64,000 nt of DNA from JABAAW01 sp965216605 (GCA_965216605.1 CBDCGG010000002.1:1302001-1366000); one strand, 5' to 3'; positions 25,869-34,739 are shown, counted from the first letter of the stretch. The notes: generated from the letters alone by a model not told the origin. Translations and numbers: made by a program.

Positions 25869-26366
25869 CTACTGGAGTTGCAACGCGGTGATATAGACAT
25901 CCTCGACGCGCACCGAGCCGGTCACCTTGTTGATACGAAACAGCAGCTCTTCGCGTAGCAGGAAGATGCCGCGCGATCCTTCCAGTTCTTCCGGCCGCAG
26001 CTCTTGCAAGTAGGGAATCACGGTGTCGCGAATGGCGGGCTCGAGTTTGCGCACGAACGGCACATCTTGCGGGCGCGTCAGTTTGAAGGCGAGCGAAAGA
26101 TTCAGATACACACGATTCTCACGCCCGCTGTTCAGCACGATCTCCAACGCCTCGCGCATGTCGTAGGTCACGACGGTGCTGATCTGCGGATCGGCACTGT
26201 TCGCGCCGTAGTCGCTTGTTGTCGGCAGGAACTCGCTCAAGAACGCGAGCCGACCCAGAAAAAAGGCGAGCAGGATACCGATGCCCAACAGCGACAGAAC
26301 GATGATAACCCACATCGAGCGGCGACGCGGATGCGCTTGAGCGGCGGAGGCAAGGGGGTGGGTCAT
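25869..26366 (-). CDS. fliL: Flagellar basal body-associated protein FliL
   Basis: A 165-residue inner-membrane protein with one helix (residues 18-39) and a periplasmic stomatin-like domain that supports the stator. The segment VYLNLSLAFKL and the end RINKVTGSVRVEDVYITALQLQ are typical. It heads the fliL-fliM-DUF6468-motE group and is divergent from flgF. Confidence 0.92.
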   Translation of the reverse strand: MTHPLASAAQAHPRRRSMWVIIVLSLLGIGILLAFFLGRLAFLSEFLPTTSDYGANSADPQISTVVTYDMREALEIVLNSGRENRVYLNLSLAFKLTRPQDVPFVRKLEPAIRDTVIPYLQELRPEELEGSRGIFLLREELLFRINKVTGSVRVEDVYITALQLQ

Positions 26367-26480
26367 AAGACGCTCTGTAACCTAATTGAAACCTGAATTG
26401 AGACTCATTCACTATCTATTCTGCCTTCTTTTTTCTCCAAAAGCAAGCCTTTTTCGCTTCGAGCGGCAGAATAGGAGATC

Positions 26481-26489
26481 TTATCCACA
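26481..26489. promoter_or_regulatory. Perfect DnaA box between fliL and flgF
   Basis: TTATCCACA, the consensus 9-mer, lies in the divergent control region of the two flagellar operons. One isolated box is weak evidence for DnaA control. Confidence 0.4.
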
Positions 26490-26530
26490 GATTTTTCGTA
26501 AAACTTCTCTCCCTCTCTTCTCGCTTTGCT

Positions 26531-26546
26531 TGGCACAAGTCTTGCT
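26531..26546 (+). promoter_or_regulatory. Sigma-54 promoter of the flgF operon
   Basis: TGGCAC at 26531-26536, five bases, then TTGCT at 26542-26546 matches the -24/-12 consensus exactly. It lies about 85 bases before the flgF start and points into it. Sigma-54 control of rod and ring genes is known in Caulobacter. The activator binding sites were not identified. Confidence 0.8.
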
Positions 26547-26631
26547 TCAAAGACTCTTGTATTACCTTGCTTGCAGGATAATTCTTGCAGAACGTTGAAC
26601 CCCCCCACCCCTCACTTAAGCGAGACTTGTC

Positions 26632-27363
26632 ATGGAGAACGGACTTTACATAGGCTTGTCGCGTCAGCTCGGCTTGCGCCAGCAGTTGGACATGGTGGCG
26701 AACAACTTGGCGAACAGCAACACGGGTGCCTATCGTGCCGATCGTATAGCGTTTCACGATTTGCTGGTGCGCACGCAGTCGACGCAAACGAGCGGCAATC
26801 TTGCCTTCAACGAGGCGGTCAACATTTCACGCGATCCCAGCGAGGGCTCGTTGCAAATCACGCGCGATCCGCTGGATGTAGCCTTGCGCGGCGGAGGATG
26901 GTTTTCGGTTTTGGCACAGCAAGGCGTGCTGCATACGCGCTCTGGAACCTTCGTCATCGACAGCGAGAACCGACTGGCACTGCCCGACGGCAACCTGCTC
27001 CTCGACAGGGGTGAGCAAACTATCGACCTACCTGAGGGTTGGGAGACCATCTCGATCTCCCCCGAAGGCATCGTCTATGTCGACAACGCCCGCGTCGCCC
27101 AACTCTCCGTCGTCGAGTTCGATAACGAAAACGCCTTGGAAAAACTCGACAGCCTCTACTACCGAGCAAACGACGGGCAGGCGCGAATCTTCGCCGAACA
27201 GACCGTGATCGTGCAAGGTGCACGCGAACTCTCCAATGTACAGCCGGTACGCGAACTCGTGCAGCTGATCGAAGTCGAGCGAAGCTATCAACAGATGGCA
27301 AAATACCTCGAGCTAGAAGACGAACGCGCCCAAGAGGCGATCCGAACCTTGACACGACTCTAA
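26632..27363 (+). CDS. flgF: Flagellar basal-body rod protein FlgF
   Basis: A 243-residue proximal rod protein, secreted by the flagellar export apparatus without a signal peptide. The N-terminal helix motif QLDMVANNLANSNTGAYR and the C-terminal helix LVQLIEVERSYQQMAKYLE are the rod/hook pair that polymerises. It is the first gene after the sigma-54 promoter and lies 92 bases upstream of flgG. Confidence 0.95.
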   Translation: MENGLYIGLSRQLGLRQQLDMVANNLANSNTGAYRADRIAFHDLLVRTQSTQTSGNLAFNEAVNISRDPSEGSLQITRDPLDVALRGGGWFSVLAQQGVLHTRSGTFVIDSENRLALPDGNLLLDRGEQTIDLPEGWETISISPEGIVYVDNARVAQLSVVEFDNENALEKLDSLYYRANDGQARIFAEQTVIVQGARELSNVQPVRELVQLIEVERSYQQMAKYLELEDERAQEAIRTLTRL

Positions 27364-27455
27364 TCTGAGATAACCCCTAAGATTATCACGATGCCACCAC
27401 CCCTCACGACACCCCCAATAACAAGGACGGCTCGCCCGTCCGAAGGAGACGAACA

Positions 27456-28244
27456 ATGATGAGTGCCTTACATGTCGGTGCGTCGGGAATGCTCGCCCAG
27501 CAGTTTCTCGTCGAGACGACGGCGAACAATATCGCCAACTTGAACACGACCGCCTTCAAGAAGAGCCGTCCCGTCTTCCAAGATCTGATCTACCAAAACA
27601 TTCGACAAGTAGGATCGATCTCGTCTGATGAAGACACGATCGTTCCCGTCGGCGTGCAACTAGGGCTTGGCACGCGCATCTCAGGCGTCTATCGTATTCA
27701 CAACCAAGGCAATTTGGTCACGACGAACAACGCGCTCGACTTGGCAATCAGCGGACGAGGTTATTTCCGCGTCGATCACCCCAACGGCACAGAGGTCTAC
27801 ACACGCTCAGGCTCCTTGCAGCTGAGCGCCGATGGCACTTTTGTTACCGTCGATGGCTACCCGCTCTTGCCCGGCATCACTGTGCCTGAAGATTCCATAG
27901 ACATCACGATCAACCGCAACGGACAGGTTTATTCAAGCATCGAGGGCGAGGTGCAGCCTCGATTCCTCGGACAGATGGACTTGGCAACATTTCCCAACGA
28001 AGCAGGACTAGAAGCCTTGGGCGACAACCTCTACGCGCAAACCCCCGCTTCAGGCGTCCCCAATGTCAACACTCCAGGGGCTGCCGGATACGGAACCCTG
28101 CTACAAGGATACTTGGAGGCTGCCAATGTCGAGGCGGTCGAAGAACTAACCGCCATGATCTCCGCCCAACGCGCATACGAGATGAACTCGAAGGTCATCG
28201 AGACCGCAGACCAGATCTCCGCAACGACAACGAACATTCGATAA
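27456..28244 (+). CDS. flgG: Flagellar basal-body rod protein FlgG
   Basis: A 262-residue distal rod protein. The start at 27456 has GAAGGAG seven bases upstream. The N-terminal motif ETTANNIANLNTTAFKKSRP, the middle ISGRGYFRV and the C-terminal TAMISAQRAYEMNSKVI are typical for FlgG and full length. It forms part of the rod through the P and L rings whose assembly factors follow (FlgA, FlgH). Confidence 0.96.
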   Translation: MMSALHVGASGMLAQQFLVETTANNIANLNTTAFKKSRPVFQDLIYQNIRQVGSISSDEDTIVPVGVQLGLGTRISGVYRIHNQGNLVTTNNALDLAISGRGYFRVDHPNGTEVYTRSGSLQLSADGTFVTVDGYPLLPGITVPEDSIDITINRNGQVYSSIEGEVQPRFLGQMDLATFPNEAGLEALGDNLYAQTPASGVPNVNTPGAAGYGTLLQGYLEAANVEAVEELTAMISAQRAYEMNSKVIETADQISATTTNIR

Positions 28245-28289
28245 CATAACCCTCGATAACAGAACAGCTTACCCCTACGGACATCTAAA

Positions 28290-29438
28290 ATGAATCATTC
28301 GCACCCCTCGCTACCCTCAAAGTCTTCGCAATACAGCGCAGGAGACTGCAACGCTCCCGTGCGGCGGAGCCTGTGGAGAAAGCTTGGAAGGTTCTGTGAG
28401 AAAATTTTGATCGTCTGTTGCCTGACGCTCTTTTTCACCTTGCTGGTGGCGGCGTTGTTCAACGCCTCGGCAGCAGATTCGAGTTCGAGTAGGCTTGCCA
28501 ACGATGCGCGCTTCGCTTCGCACAACGAAGTAAAAACATTGCTGTTGCAAGCGATACGCAAAAAAGCATGGAGCGGACGCTACGAGACAGGAAGATTACA
28601 TCTAACCCTGCCATCCGACTTTCCTGAGAAAGGACGACTCCGCGTGCACTCTCTGCTGTGGGACGAGCCGAGTAGGCGATTCTCCGCGTTGGTCGAGGTG
28701 AGCAGCCAGTACCCCTTCTCAACGCTTGACAGCGAGGCGCAAGACAAACAAAAAATCTCTTCAAAAAAATCTTTTGCAAAAAAAACTTTGGCAAAAAAAT
28801 CTTTGGGAAGAGTCTCTCTTGCAGGCAAAGCGATACCCTATGTGCGTGTGCTTGCCGCTCGACGCGTGCTGCTCTACGGCACGCACATCACACACGCAGA
28901 CTTGAAGATGGTCGAACTGCCGATGAGCAAAAAGCTGCGCTCCGCCCTCACCGAGCTACGCCAAGCGCTCGGCATGGAAATACGCTTTCGACGCAAGGCG
29001 GGCGATGTCTTGCGCGTGCGAGATCTGCGACCGGCAAGGCTCGTGCAACGACGCTCCACGGTGCAGGTCGCATACAACTACGAGGGCGTTCGAGTCGTCT
29101 TGCAGGCGCAAGCCTTGAACGACGGTGCGCACGGCGAGACAGTGCGCTTGCGAAACAGATTCAGCGGACGCGAATTCTCGGCGGTCGTCGACGGAGCAGG
29201 GCATGCTAGCGTGATATCCGAGACAGCGATGCTCGATTCTTTGGCAGGGCAGGGCGGAGATCGAGCGCTAAAACTATCCACTAACGAATCGAACAACCCA
29301 TCAATGTCAGGGGCGACAGGCGAGCAGAACCAGAACCCACTCGGCGACAATCCTTTCCGTGCCGACAGGCAACGCCGCTACGACACGCTGTTGAACGAAC
29401 CCTTGTCCAAAAAGAAAAAGTCATGGAGAAAAAAATGA
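28290..29438 (+). CDS. flgA: Flagellar P-ring assembly chaperone FlgA
   Basis: FlgA helps FlgI form the P ring in the periplasm. The 382-residue protein is longer than usual. Residues 34-58 form an inner-membrane/signal segment. The SAF-like C-terminal core lies at about 180-315 (YVRVLAARRVLLYGTHITHADL, then GDVLRVRDLRPA and VQVAYNYEGVRVVLQAQAL). Between the halves there is a Lys-rich insert (about 152-175) encoded by A-runs of six to eight bases, and the last 60 residues are a polar extension. It ends 14 bases before the chosen flgH start. FlgI is not in this window. Confidence 0.85.
   Translation: MNHSHPSLPSKSSQYSAGDCNAPVRRSLWRKLGRFCEKILIVCCLTLFFTLLVAALFNASAADSSSSRLANDARFASHNEVKTLLLQAIRKKAWSGRYETGRLHLTLPSDFPEKGRLRVHSLLWDEPSRRFSALVEVSSQYPFSTLDSEAQDKQKISSKKSFAKKTLAKKSLGRVSLAGKAIPYVRVLAARRVLLYGTHITHADLKMVELPMSKKLRSALTELRQALGMEIRFRRKAGDVLRVRDLRPARLVQRRSTVQVAYNYEGVRVVLQAQALNDGAHGETVRLRNRFSGREFSAVVDGAGHASVISETAMLDSLAGQGGDRALKLSTNESNNPSMSGATGEQNQNPLGDNPFRADRQRRYDTLLNEPLSKKKKSWRKK
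28748..28807. repeat. Poly-A-rich tandem repeat inside flgA
   Basis: About four degenerate 15-base units of the form AAAAAAATCTTT/GC, with uninterrupted A-runs of five to eight bases. They encode repeated Lys-Lys-x-x-Ala/Ser. Such runs slip easily during replication and would shift the flgA frame. Confidence 0.6.
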
Positions 29439-29452
29439 TGGAGGAAAAAACA

Positions 29453-30202
29453 ATGGAGAGGAAAATAATATCCCATCTTTTCTTGTGTCTTGTTTTCGCG
29501 GGCGTTTTGGCGCAAGCGGGTTGTGCGGGGCTTACGCGCGTTGGCAAAACGCCACCGCTCTCGCCCATCCAAGATCCCACGACGCGCAAGGACTATCGCA
29601 AGGTGGAGATGCCTATGCCCGCACCGCAAACCATGCAGCGCAATCCGAACTCGCTGTGGAGGGCAGGCTCGCGTGCCTTCTTCAAGGATTTGCGCGCAAC
29701 AAGGGTTGGCGACATCGTCACGGTGCTGATCGATGTGCAAGATTCGGCAGAGCTGAACAACGCAACGCAACGCGCGCGTGCGAGTAGCAAGGAGACGCAG
29801 AACGGTGCATTAGGGGCGATCGATTCGACGGTACGCACCTTCTTTCCCTTGGCACCGCCGCTGAACGATCTTTTCGATGGTGCCTCGCAAAGCTCTACGC
29901 AAGGAACAGGTACTATCTCACGCGACGAGCGCATCACGATGCGCGTCGCTGCCGTCGTGACGCAGACGCTGCCGAACGACAATCTGGTCGTCTACGGCAG
30001 GCAGGAGTTGCGCGTCAACGCCGAGGTGCGCGTCTTGCATGTCGCGGGCGTCTTGCGTCCGCAGGACATTGCGAACAACAATACGATCGCCTTCGATAAG
30101 ATCGCCGAGGCGCGCGTAGCCTACGGCGGACGCGGCACGCTCAGCAACCTACAACAACCCAAGCTCGGGACGCAAATCGCCGATGTGTTGCTCCCCTTCT
30201 AG
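29453..30202 (+). CDS. flgH: Flagellar L-ring protein FlgH
   Basis: An outer-membrane lipoprotein that forms the L ring. The ATG at 29453 is preferred to 29423, because GGAGG lies eight bases before it and the result is a normal lipoprotein signal (MERKIISH, hydrophobic core, LAQAGC). Gln at the -3 position of the lipobox is unusual. The mature 225-residue part shows SLWRAGSRAFFKDLRATRVGDIVTVLI, and ends with the ring-domain strand ARVAYGGRG and VLLPF. It follows flgA closely. Confidence 0.94.
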   Translation: MERKIISHLFLCLVFAGVLAQAGCAGLTRVGKTPPLSPIQDPTTRKDYRKVEMPMPAPQTMQRNPNSLWRAGSRAFFKDLRATRVGDIVTVLIDVQDSAELNNATQRARASSKETQNGALGAIDSTVRTFFPLAPPLNDLFDGASQSSTQGTGTISRDERITMRVAAVVTQTLPNDNLVVYGRQELRVNAEVRVLHVAGVLRPQDIANNNTIAFDKIAEARVAYGGRGTLSNLQQPKLGTQIADVLLPF

Positions 30203-30228
30203 CGATCGCGCGCGGGGGGCGGGCGATC

Positions 30229-31533
30229 ATGGTTGAGCGTTTGTCGAACGCGCGCACCGCAGCTTTTCATTGTCTCAACAGCGTGTTGTTGAAGCGCAAG
30301 CCCCTGCATCAGGCTTTCGCCGACAACAGGAGCATGAACCTTCTAGAGCCACGCGAGCGTGCTTTCGCTCATCTGCTGACGAACAGCGTCCTCAGAAACT
30401 TGGGAGCGCTCGACGAGGCGATCGACCTCTTGCTCGCCCGTCCGCTCGCAGGTCCCGACACGGTGCGCTTACGCATGGTCATGCGCTTGGCGGCAGCGCA
30501 GCTGCTGCTGCTAGAGACAAAAGATTATGCCGTCGTCTCCAACGCTGTCTCGATGGTCGAGACGCTCGGCGGAGGACGCTATTGTTCGCTCGTCAACGCG
30601 CTACTGCGCAACATGGCGCGGCGCAAGCAAGCCCTGCTACCCGACCGCCAGAAGCATTTGCGTCTCTCAACCCCACACTGGCTCTGGCAGAGCTGGGGAC
30701 AGACATTCGGAGATGAGGCGCGCGACAATATCGCCGAACAGCACACCCTCTCGCCGCCGCTCGCCGTCAGCGTGAAGGGGGAACCCGAGCAATGGGAACA
30801 GCGTTTGAAAGCACGGCAGATATTTGGAAACTCCTTAGTCCTCTCGGAGGGATCGCGCGTGCGCGAGATCGAAGGATTCGCAGAGGGCGCCTGGTGGGTG
30901 CAAGATCCAGCTGCCGCCTTGCCGATACGCGCATTCGACAATGTCGAGGGAAAGGAGATACTAGACCTCTGCGCCGCGCCAGGAGGAAAGACTTGTCAAC
31001 TCGCCGCGGCAGGAGCAAGCGTGACCGCGCTCGACTATGCTCAAGAACGCCTGAAGACGCTGCAAGAGAACTTGCAGCGAACGGGCTTTGCCGAAAAAAC
31101 ACGCTCGGTCTTGGTGGACTTGGAAGATTTTTCCGAAAAAAAACTTTACTCAGGCGTATTGTTGGACGCGCCTTGCTCTGGCACGGGGACAATCCGCCGT
31201 CATCCCGACATCTTGCACCTGAAGTCGCAGGACGAGGTGAAGAGGTTGCAAGCCTTGCAATGCCGACTGCTCACCGCCGCATGGCGTTCGGTTGCAAGCG
31301 GAGGCTTGCTGGTCTATGCTTGCTGTTCCTTGCAACGCGAGGAGGGGGAAGCGGTCATCGAGCAGTGCATGCCGAAGCTGGGGGGAGCACAACTCGTGCC
31401 TTTTTCACTAGCGGAGGTCTACGGACGCGAGCATTTCATCACGAAGGACGGATTCTTGCGCACCTTGCCCTTCTTCGAAAAAGAAAAGGGAGGCATGGAC
31501 GGATTCTTCGCCGCTAAAATTAAAAAAGCGTAA
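30229..31533 (+). CDS. rsmB: 16S rRNA m5C967 methyltransferase RsmB
   Basis: A 434-residue SAM-dependent RNA methyltransferase. Residues 1-135 form the NusB-like RNA-binding domain. The catalytic domain shows motif I CAAPGGKT (248-255), motif IV DAPCSGTG (313-320) and motif VI YACCSLQ, whose cysteine (365 or 366) is the expected nucleophile; most relatives have TCS here. It lies 26 bases downstream of flgH but is a housekeeping gene. It may share the flagellar transcript or have its own promoter. Confidence 0.93.
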   Translation: MVERLSNARTAAFHCLNSVLLKRKPLHQAFADNRSMNLLEPRERAFAHLLTNSVLRNLGALDEAIDLLLARPLAGPDTVRLRMVMRLAAAQLLLLETKDYAVVSNAVSMVETLGGGRYCSLVNALLRNMARRKQALLPDRQKHLRLSTPHWLWQSWGQTFGDEARDNIAEQHTLSPPLAVSVKGEPEQWEQRLKARQIFGNSLVLSEGSRVREIEGFAEGAWWVQDPAAALPIRAFDNVEGKEILDLCAAPGGKTCQLAAAGASVTALDYAQERLKTLQENLQRTGFAEKTRSVLVDLEDFSEKKLYSGVLLDAPCSGTGTIRRHPDILHLKSQDEVKRLQALQCRLLTAAWRSVASGGLLVYACCSLQREEGEAVIEQCMPKLGGAQLVPFSLAEVYGREHFITKDGFLRTLPFFEKEKGGMDGFFAAKIKKA

Positions 31534-31534
31534 T

Positions 31535-31630
31535 GAGGATAAATTGTGGATAAGTTGTGGATAACTCTGGAACAATCTTGGGATAACTCTAAAATCTTGG
31601 AAATAACTTGGCAAGGATAACTTGGCAAAA
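31535..31630. promoter_or_regulatory. DnaA boxes and iteron-like repeats before the DNA methyltransferase gene
   Basis: Two perfect DnaA boxes TGTGGATAA (31545-31553, 31556-31564) lie in tandem 11 bases apart, followed by a near-box TTGGGATAA (31578-31586). Further direct repeats are GGATAACTCT (twice), ATCTTGG (twice) and ATAACTTGGCAA (twice, 31602-31627). The whole 111-base gap between rsmB and the next gene consists of these words. It could be a DnaA-controlled promoter or an origin-like element. Confidence 0.6.
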
Positions 31631-31644
31631 GGGTAAGAACGAGC

Positions 31645-32622
31645 ATGACGAACATTCAAGTTTGCGAAGAGAAGCGCACACGAGGTTGCTACTACACGGC
31701 AGGGGAGACGAATCCTTTTGCTCTGAAGGCTTTTAGCGAGTGGGCGAGGCTTGCAGGTTTGCCGCATAGCCGTCTTGTAGAGCCTTTCGCAGGGCAGGCA
31801 GACATTTTGCAAAAGCTGGAGGCTACAGGCTTGTTGGGCGACTGGCGTGCTTTCGATATTGTGCCGACAGCGGATAGGGGGAGCAAAAAAATAAAACAGC
31901 GCGACACGCTGAAAAGCTTTCCGCAAGGATTCGAGGTGTGCGTGACCAATCCGCCGTGGCTTGCGCGCAACTCGGCGAGCTTGCGCGGGTTACCTTTTCC
32001 TGCCTGCGCGCACGACGACCTCTATAAGCACGCGCTTGAGCAGTGCTTGCAACATTGCGCCTATGTGGCTGCCTTGCTGCCTGAATCGTTCATCCGCTCT
32101 TTCGTGCGCTTTCCCTTGTTTCGTGAGCGTCTACACAGCTTCGTCTCGCTTACGGGCGCGCTGTTCGAGGAGACGGCGCATCCTGTCGGCTTGGCGATGT
32201 TCTCGCCAAAACCCAAAGGTGATATTGCTCTCTATCGTGATGACACTTATTTAGGTGGCTACAAAGAATTACAGGCGAGCATTCCATCCGCCACTCAAAA
32301 ACAGCAAATACATTTTAACGATCCTAGCGGTAAGTTAGGTTTGTTCGCCTTGGATAATACGAAGAAAGCGTCTATTCGTTTTTGCCATGCGGAAGAAGTG
32401 CAAGGTTATAAAATTGGTGTTAGCAGTCGAGCGATTACAATTATTAATATTAATAACAAAATTACAAAAAACTTTCTTGTTGCCTCTAACGATATTCTTG
32501 ATAACTTTCGACAACAAACGCACGATGTTTTTCTTACCGCCTATCGGGGTTTGCGCGCCGATGGTATGTATCGCAGAAGGCTCGATTGGGGACTAGCAAA
32601 ACATATCATCGCGGGTGTGTAG
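31645..32622 (+). CDS. Solitary adenine-type DNA methyltransferase
   Basis: A 325-residue class I SAM-dependent enzyme. Motif I is EPFAG (46-50) and motif IV is NPPW (102-105), the form used by N6-adenine DNA methyltransferases. The opening RGCYYTAGETNPFALKAF resembles the start of type II gamma-class enzymes. The last 130 residues match nothing I recognise and are presumably for target recognition; their DNA (from about 32220) is much more AT-rich than the first half. No restriction enzyme gene is beside it. DnaA boxes directly upstream suggest coupling to replication. Exact specificity is unknown. Confidence 0.75.
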   Translation: MTNIQVCEEKRTRGCYYTAGETNPFALKAFSEWARLAGLPHSRLVEPFAGQADILQKLEATGLLGDWRAFDIVPTADRGSKKIKQRDTLKSFPQGFEVCVTNPPWLARNSASLRGLPFPACAHDDLYKHALEQCLQHCAYVAALLPESFIRSFVRFPLFRERLHSFVSLTGALFEETAHPVGLAMFSPKPKGDIALYRDDTYLGGYKELQASIPSATQKQQIHFNDPSGKLGLFALDNTKKASIRFCHAEEVQGYKIGVSSRAITIININNKITKNFLVASNDILDNFRQQTHDVFLTAYRGLRADGMYRRRLDWGLAKHIIAGV

Positions 32623-32677
32623 GAAATTTTATAACAATGTTTTGTCTTTTGAAAAAAATTAAAACAAGGATATGTTG

Positions 32678-33328
32678 ATGCAACCTCAATTTCTTCGACG
32701 GGGTTTTTTGTTGATTATCTCCTCCTCGTCGGGGACGGGAAAGACGACGCTCGCGCGTAAGTTGCTCGCAGACGAGCAGGAGCTGGTGATGTCGGTGTCT
32801 TCTACGACGCGCCCGCGTAGCAAAGGCGAGGTGGAGGGAGAAGACTATCACTTCCTCGACACGGAAACCTTCGAGGCGCGTCGCAGTCGCGGCGAGTTTC
32901 TTGAATGGGCGGAGGTCTTTGGCAATCTCTACGCAACGCCGCACGCTCCGGTGCGCGACGCTTTGGAGCGGGGACAAGATGTGCTCTTCGATGTGGATTG
33001 GCAGGGCGCAGAGCAAATCAAGGCGCAGATGGATCATTTATCTGTGGTGAGCGTCTTCTTGTTGCCGCCCTCGTCTGCGGTATTGGAGGAGCGGCTTGTC
33101 AAGCGTCGCCGCGACGATCCCTCGACGCTCGCCTTGCGTATGGAGAAAGCCTTCGAGGAGATCTCGCATGTCAAAGATTACGACTATATTATCGTAAACG
33201 GCGAGTTGGAAAAAGCCTTTGCGCAGTTGAAGGCTATCCTGCTCGCCGAGCGTTGCAAGCGTCATCGTCAGCGCGAGCTGGACGGATTCGTCGAGAGCTT
33301 CGCGCCGCTTGCAACCGAGCGACTCTAG
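32678..33328 (+). CDS. gmk: Guanylate kinase
   Basis: It phosphorylates GMP to GDP. The ATG at 32678 is preferred because AAGGA lies seven bases before it; an ATG two codons earlier is only one base from that site. The 216-residue protein shows the P-loop SSSSGTGKTTL, the GMP-binding segment STTRPRSKGEVEGEDYHFL and RRRDD in the lid. It lies 55 bases after the methyltransferase gene. Confidence 0.96.
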   Translation: MQPQFLRRGFLLIISSSSGTGKTTLARKLLADEQELVMSVSSTTRPRSKGEVEGEDYHFLDTETFEARRSRGEFLEWAEVFGNLYATPHAPVRDALERGQDVLFDVDWQGAEQIKAQMDHLSVVSVFLLPPSSAVLEERLVKRRRDDPSTLALRMEKAFEEISHVKDYDYIIVNGELEKAFAQLKAILLAERCKRHRQRELDGFVESFAPLATERL

Positions 33329-33359
33329 TTCAACAAAGATATTTCTGGGAGCGCGTAGG

Positions 33360-34472
33360 ATGGGTTGTTCTTGTGGAATTGTTGGCTTGCCGAATGTGGG
33401 CAAGTCGACGCTGTTCAATGCCTTGTTGGCGTTGGAGGCTGCGAATGTGCAGAACTACCCTTTTTGCACGATCGAGCCGAACCGCGGACGCATTCCCGTT
33501 CCTAGTCGTGCCTTCGATGACTTGGTGGCGGGCGTACAGCCGAAAAAGGCGGTTCCCAACTTTGTCGAGATCGTCGATATCGCGGGGTTGGTGAGGGGGG
33601 CTTCCAAGGGCGAGGGATTGGGCAACAAGTTTCTCTCTCATATTCGGGAGGTCGATGTGTTGTTGCACATGGTGCGTTGCTTTCCTTCTTCGCGTGTTTT
33701 GCATGTGGAGAAGTCTCCTGATGCTTTGCGCGATGCCGAGTTGCTGGAGGTTGAGTTGTTGCTCGCTGACTTGACGCGCTTGGAGGGCTTGCGGGGACAA
33801 GGGGCAAAGCGAGCGCGGGGAGTTCTTTCGCGCGAGGAGAAACGCCAGCATGAGATTCTCAAGCAATTGGAGGATTTGTTGAACGGGGGCAAGCCTGCTC
33901 GTGCTTTGGCGATCGATGCGGACGATGCGGCTTTTGTGAAGGGGTTGGGATTGCTGACGGCGAAGCCGATGCTTTATGTGTGCAATGTAGGACAAGGAGG
34001 GCAAGAAGGGGGAGAAGAGGAGGAGGCTTTTGTCAAGGCGATCGAGGAGAGGGCGGCGGCGGCGGGCTCGGAGGTTTTGCGGCTTTCCGCGATTGAGGAG
34101 GCGGAGTTAGCGGTATTGTCGGAGGAGGATCGCGCGAGTTTGTTAGGAGATGATGACAAAAAGCGACTGAGTGGCTTGGAGCAGGCGGCGATTGTGTTGT
34201 TTCGTTTGTTGGAGCTCAGGACTTTCTTCACGGCGGGAAAGCAGGAGGTTAGGGCTTGGACGCTAAGGCGGGGGCAGACAGCGTTTGATGCGGCGGGCAA
34301 ACTTCACTCGGACTTTCAGCGGGGGTTTATTTGTGCAGAGACTATTGATGTGGCGACTCTGTTGTTGCATGGCAGTTTCGAGCAGGCTCGTGAGGCGGGG
34401 AAGGTGAGGCAGGAGGGGAAGGGGTATATTGTGAGGGATGAGGATGTGTTGCTGTTTCGGTTTAATGTGTGA
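33360..34472 (+). CDS. ychF: Ribosome-associated ATPase YchF
   Basis: A 370-residue Obg-family P-loop protein that binds ATP rather than GTP and associates with ribosomes. The ATG at 33360 gives the canonical start MGCSCGIVGLPNVGKST; the frame overlaps gmk upstream. Other marks are YPFCTIEPNRG, DIAGLVRGASKGEGLGNKFL, and the C-terminal TGS-like domain (LRTFFTAGKQEVRAWTLRRG to DFQRGFICAE). Some residues in the middle are unusually Glu-rich. It follows gmk by 31 bases. Confidence 0.96.
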   Translation: MGCSCGIVGLPNVGKSTLFNALLALEAANVQNYPFCTIEPNRGRIPVPSRAFDDLVAGVQPKKAVPNFVEIVDIAGLVRGASKGEGLGNKFLSHIREVDVLLHMVRCFPSSRVLHVEKSPDALRDAELLEVELLLADLTRLEGLRGQGAKRARGVLSREEKRQHEILKQLEDLLNGGKPARALAIDADDAAFVKGLGLLTAKPMLYVCNVGQGGQEGGEEEEAFVKAIEERAAAAGSEVLRLSAIEEAELAVLSEEDRASLLGDDDKKRLSGLEQAAIVLFRLLELRTFFTAGKQEVRAWTLRRGQTAFDAAGKLHSDFQRGFICAETIDVATLLLHGSFEQAREAGKVRQEGKGYIVRDEDVLLFRFNV

Positions 34473-34499
34473 CGCGCTCGCGCTTGTGAATAAGACGCT

Positions 34500-34735
34500 A
34501 CGCGCTCACAGAGGCAGACACGGGCTTTTTGTATTGACGGGTGCAAAACATCGCGTGCGTAGCACGCGGGGGGGGGTGTGGGGGGATAAATTCCCCCCAC
34601 GAAGACCCCGCGTCAGCGGAGTGCGCGTGAGCGCACTTTTCTACGCGCGTAGCGCGTAGTATCTTATTCAAAAGCGCGTTTCAAAGAAACGCGCAAGCTG
34701 ACTCGTAGCATGGCAAGCAGCTCCTGTGAGCAAGG
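34500..34735 (+). repeat. Dispersed palindromic repeat, copy R3
   Basis: It opens with ACACGGGCTTTTTGTATTGACGG, then GCAAAACATCGCGTGCG with its own hairpin, GGGGGATAAATTCCCCCC, GACCCCGCGTCAGCGG, a hairpin CTACGCGCGTAGCGCGTAG, TCTTATTCAAAAGCGCG, the palindrome GCGTTTCAAAGAAACGC, and AGCTGACTCGTAGC. The order matches copies R1 and R2, but the arms of three hairpins are different sequences that still pair. It fills the gap between ychF and trxA. Confidence 0.85.
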
Positions 34736-34739
34736 CTAT

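Noticed and set aside
31535..31644. Calling the DnaA-box cluster the chromosome origin
   Set aside because: Box number is small and typical alphaproteobacterial origin neighbours (hemE, parAB, dnaA) are not seen; kept only as a regulatory or origin-like element.
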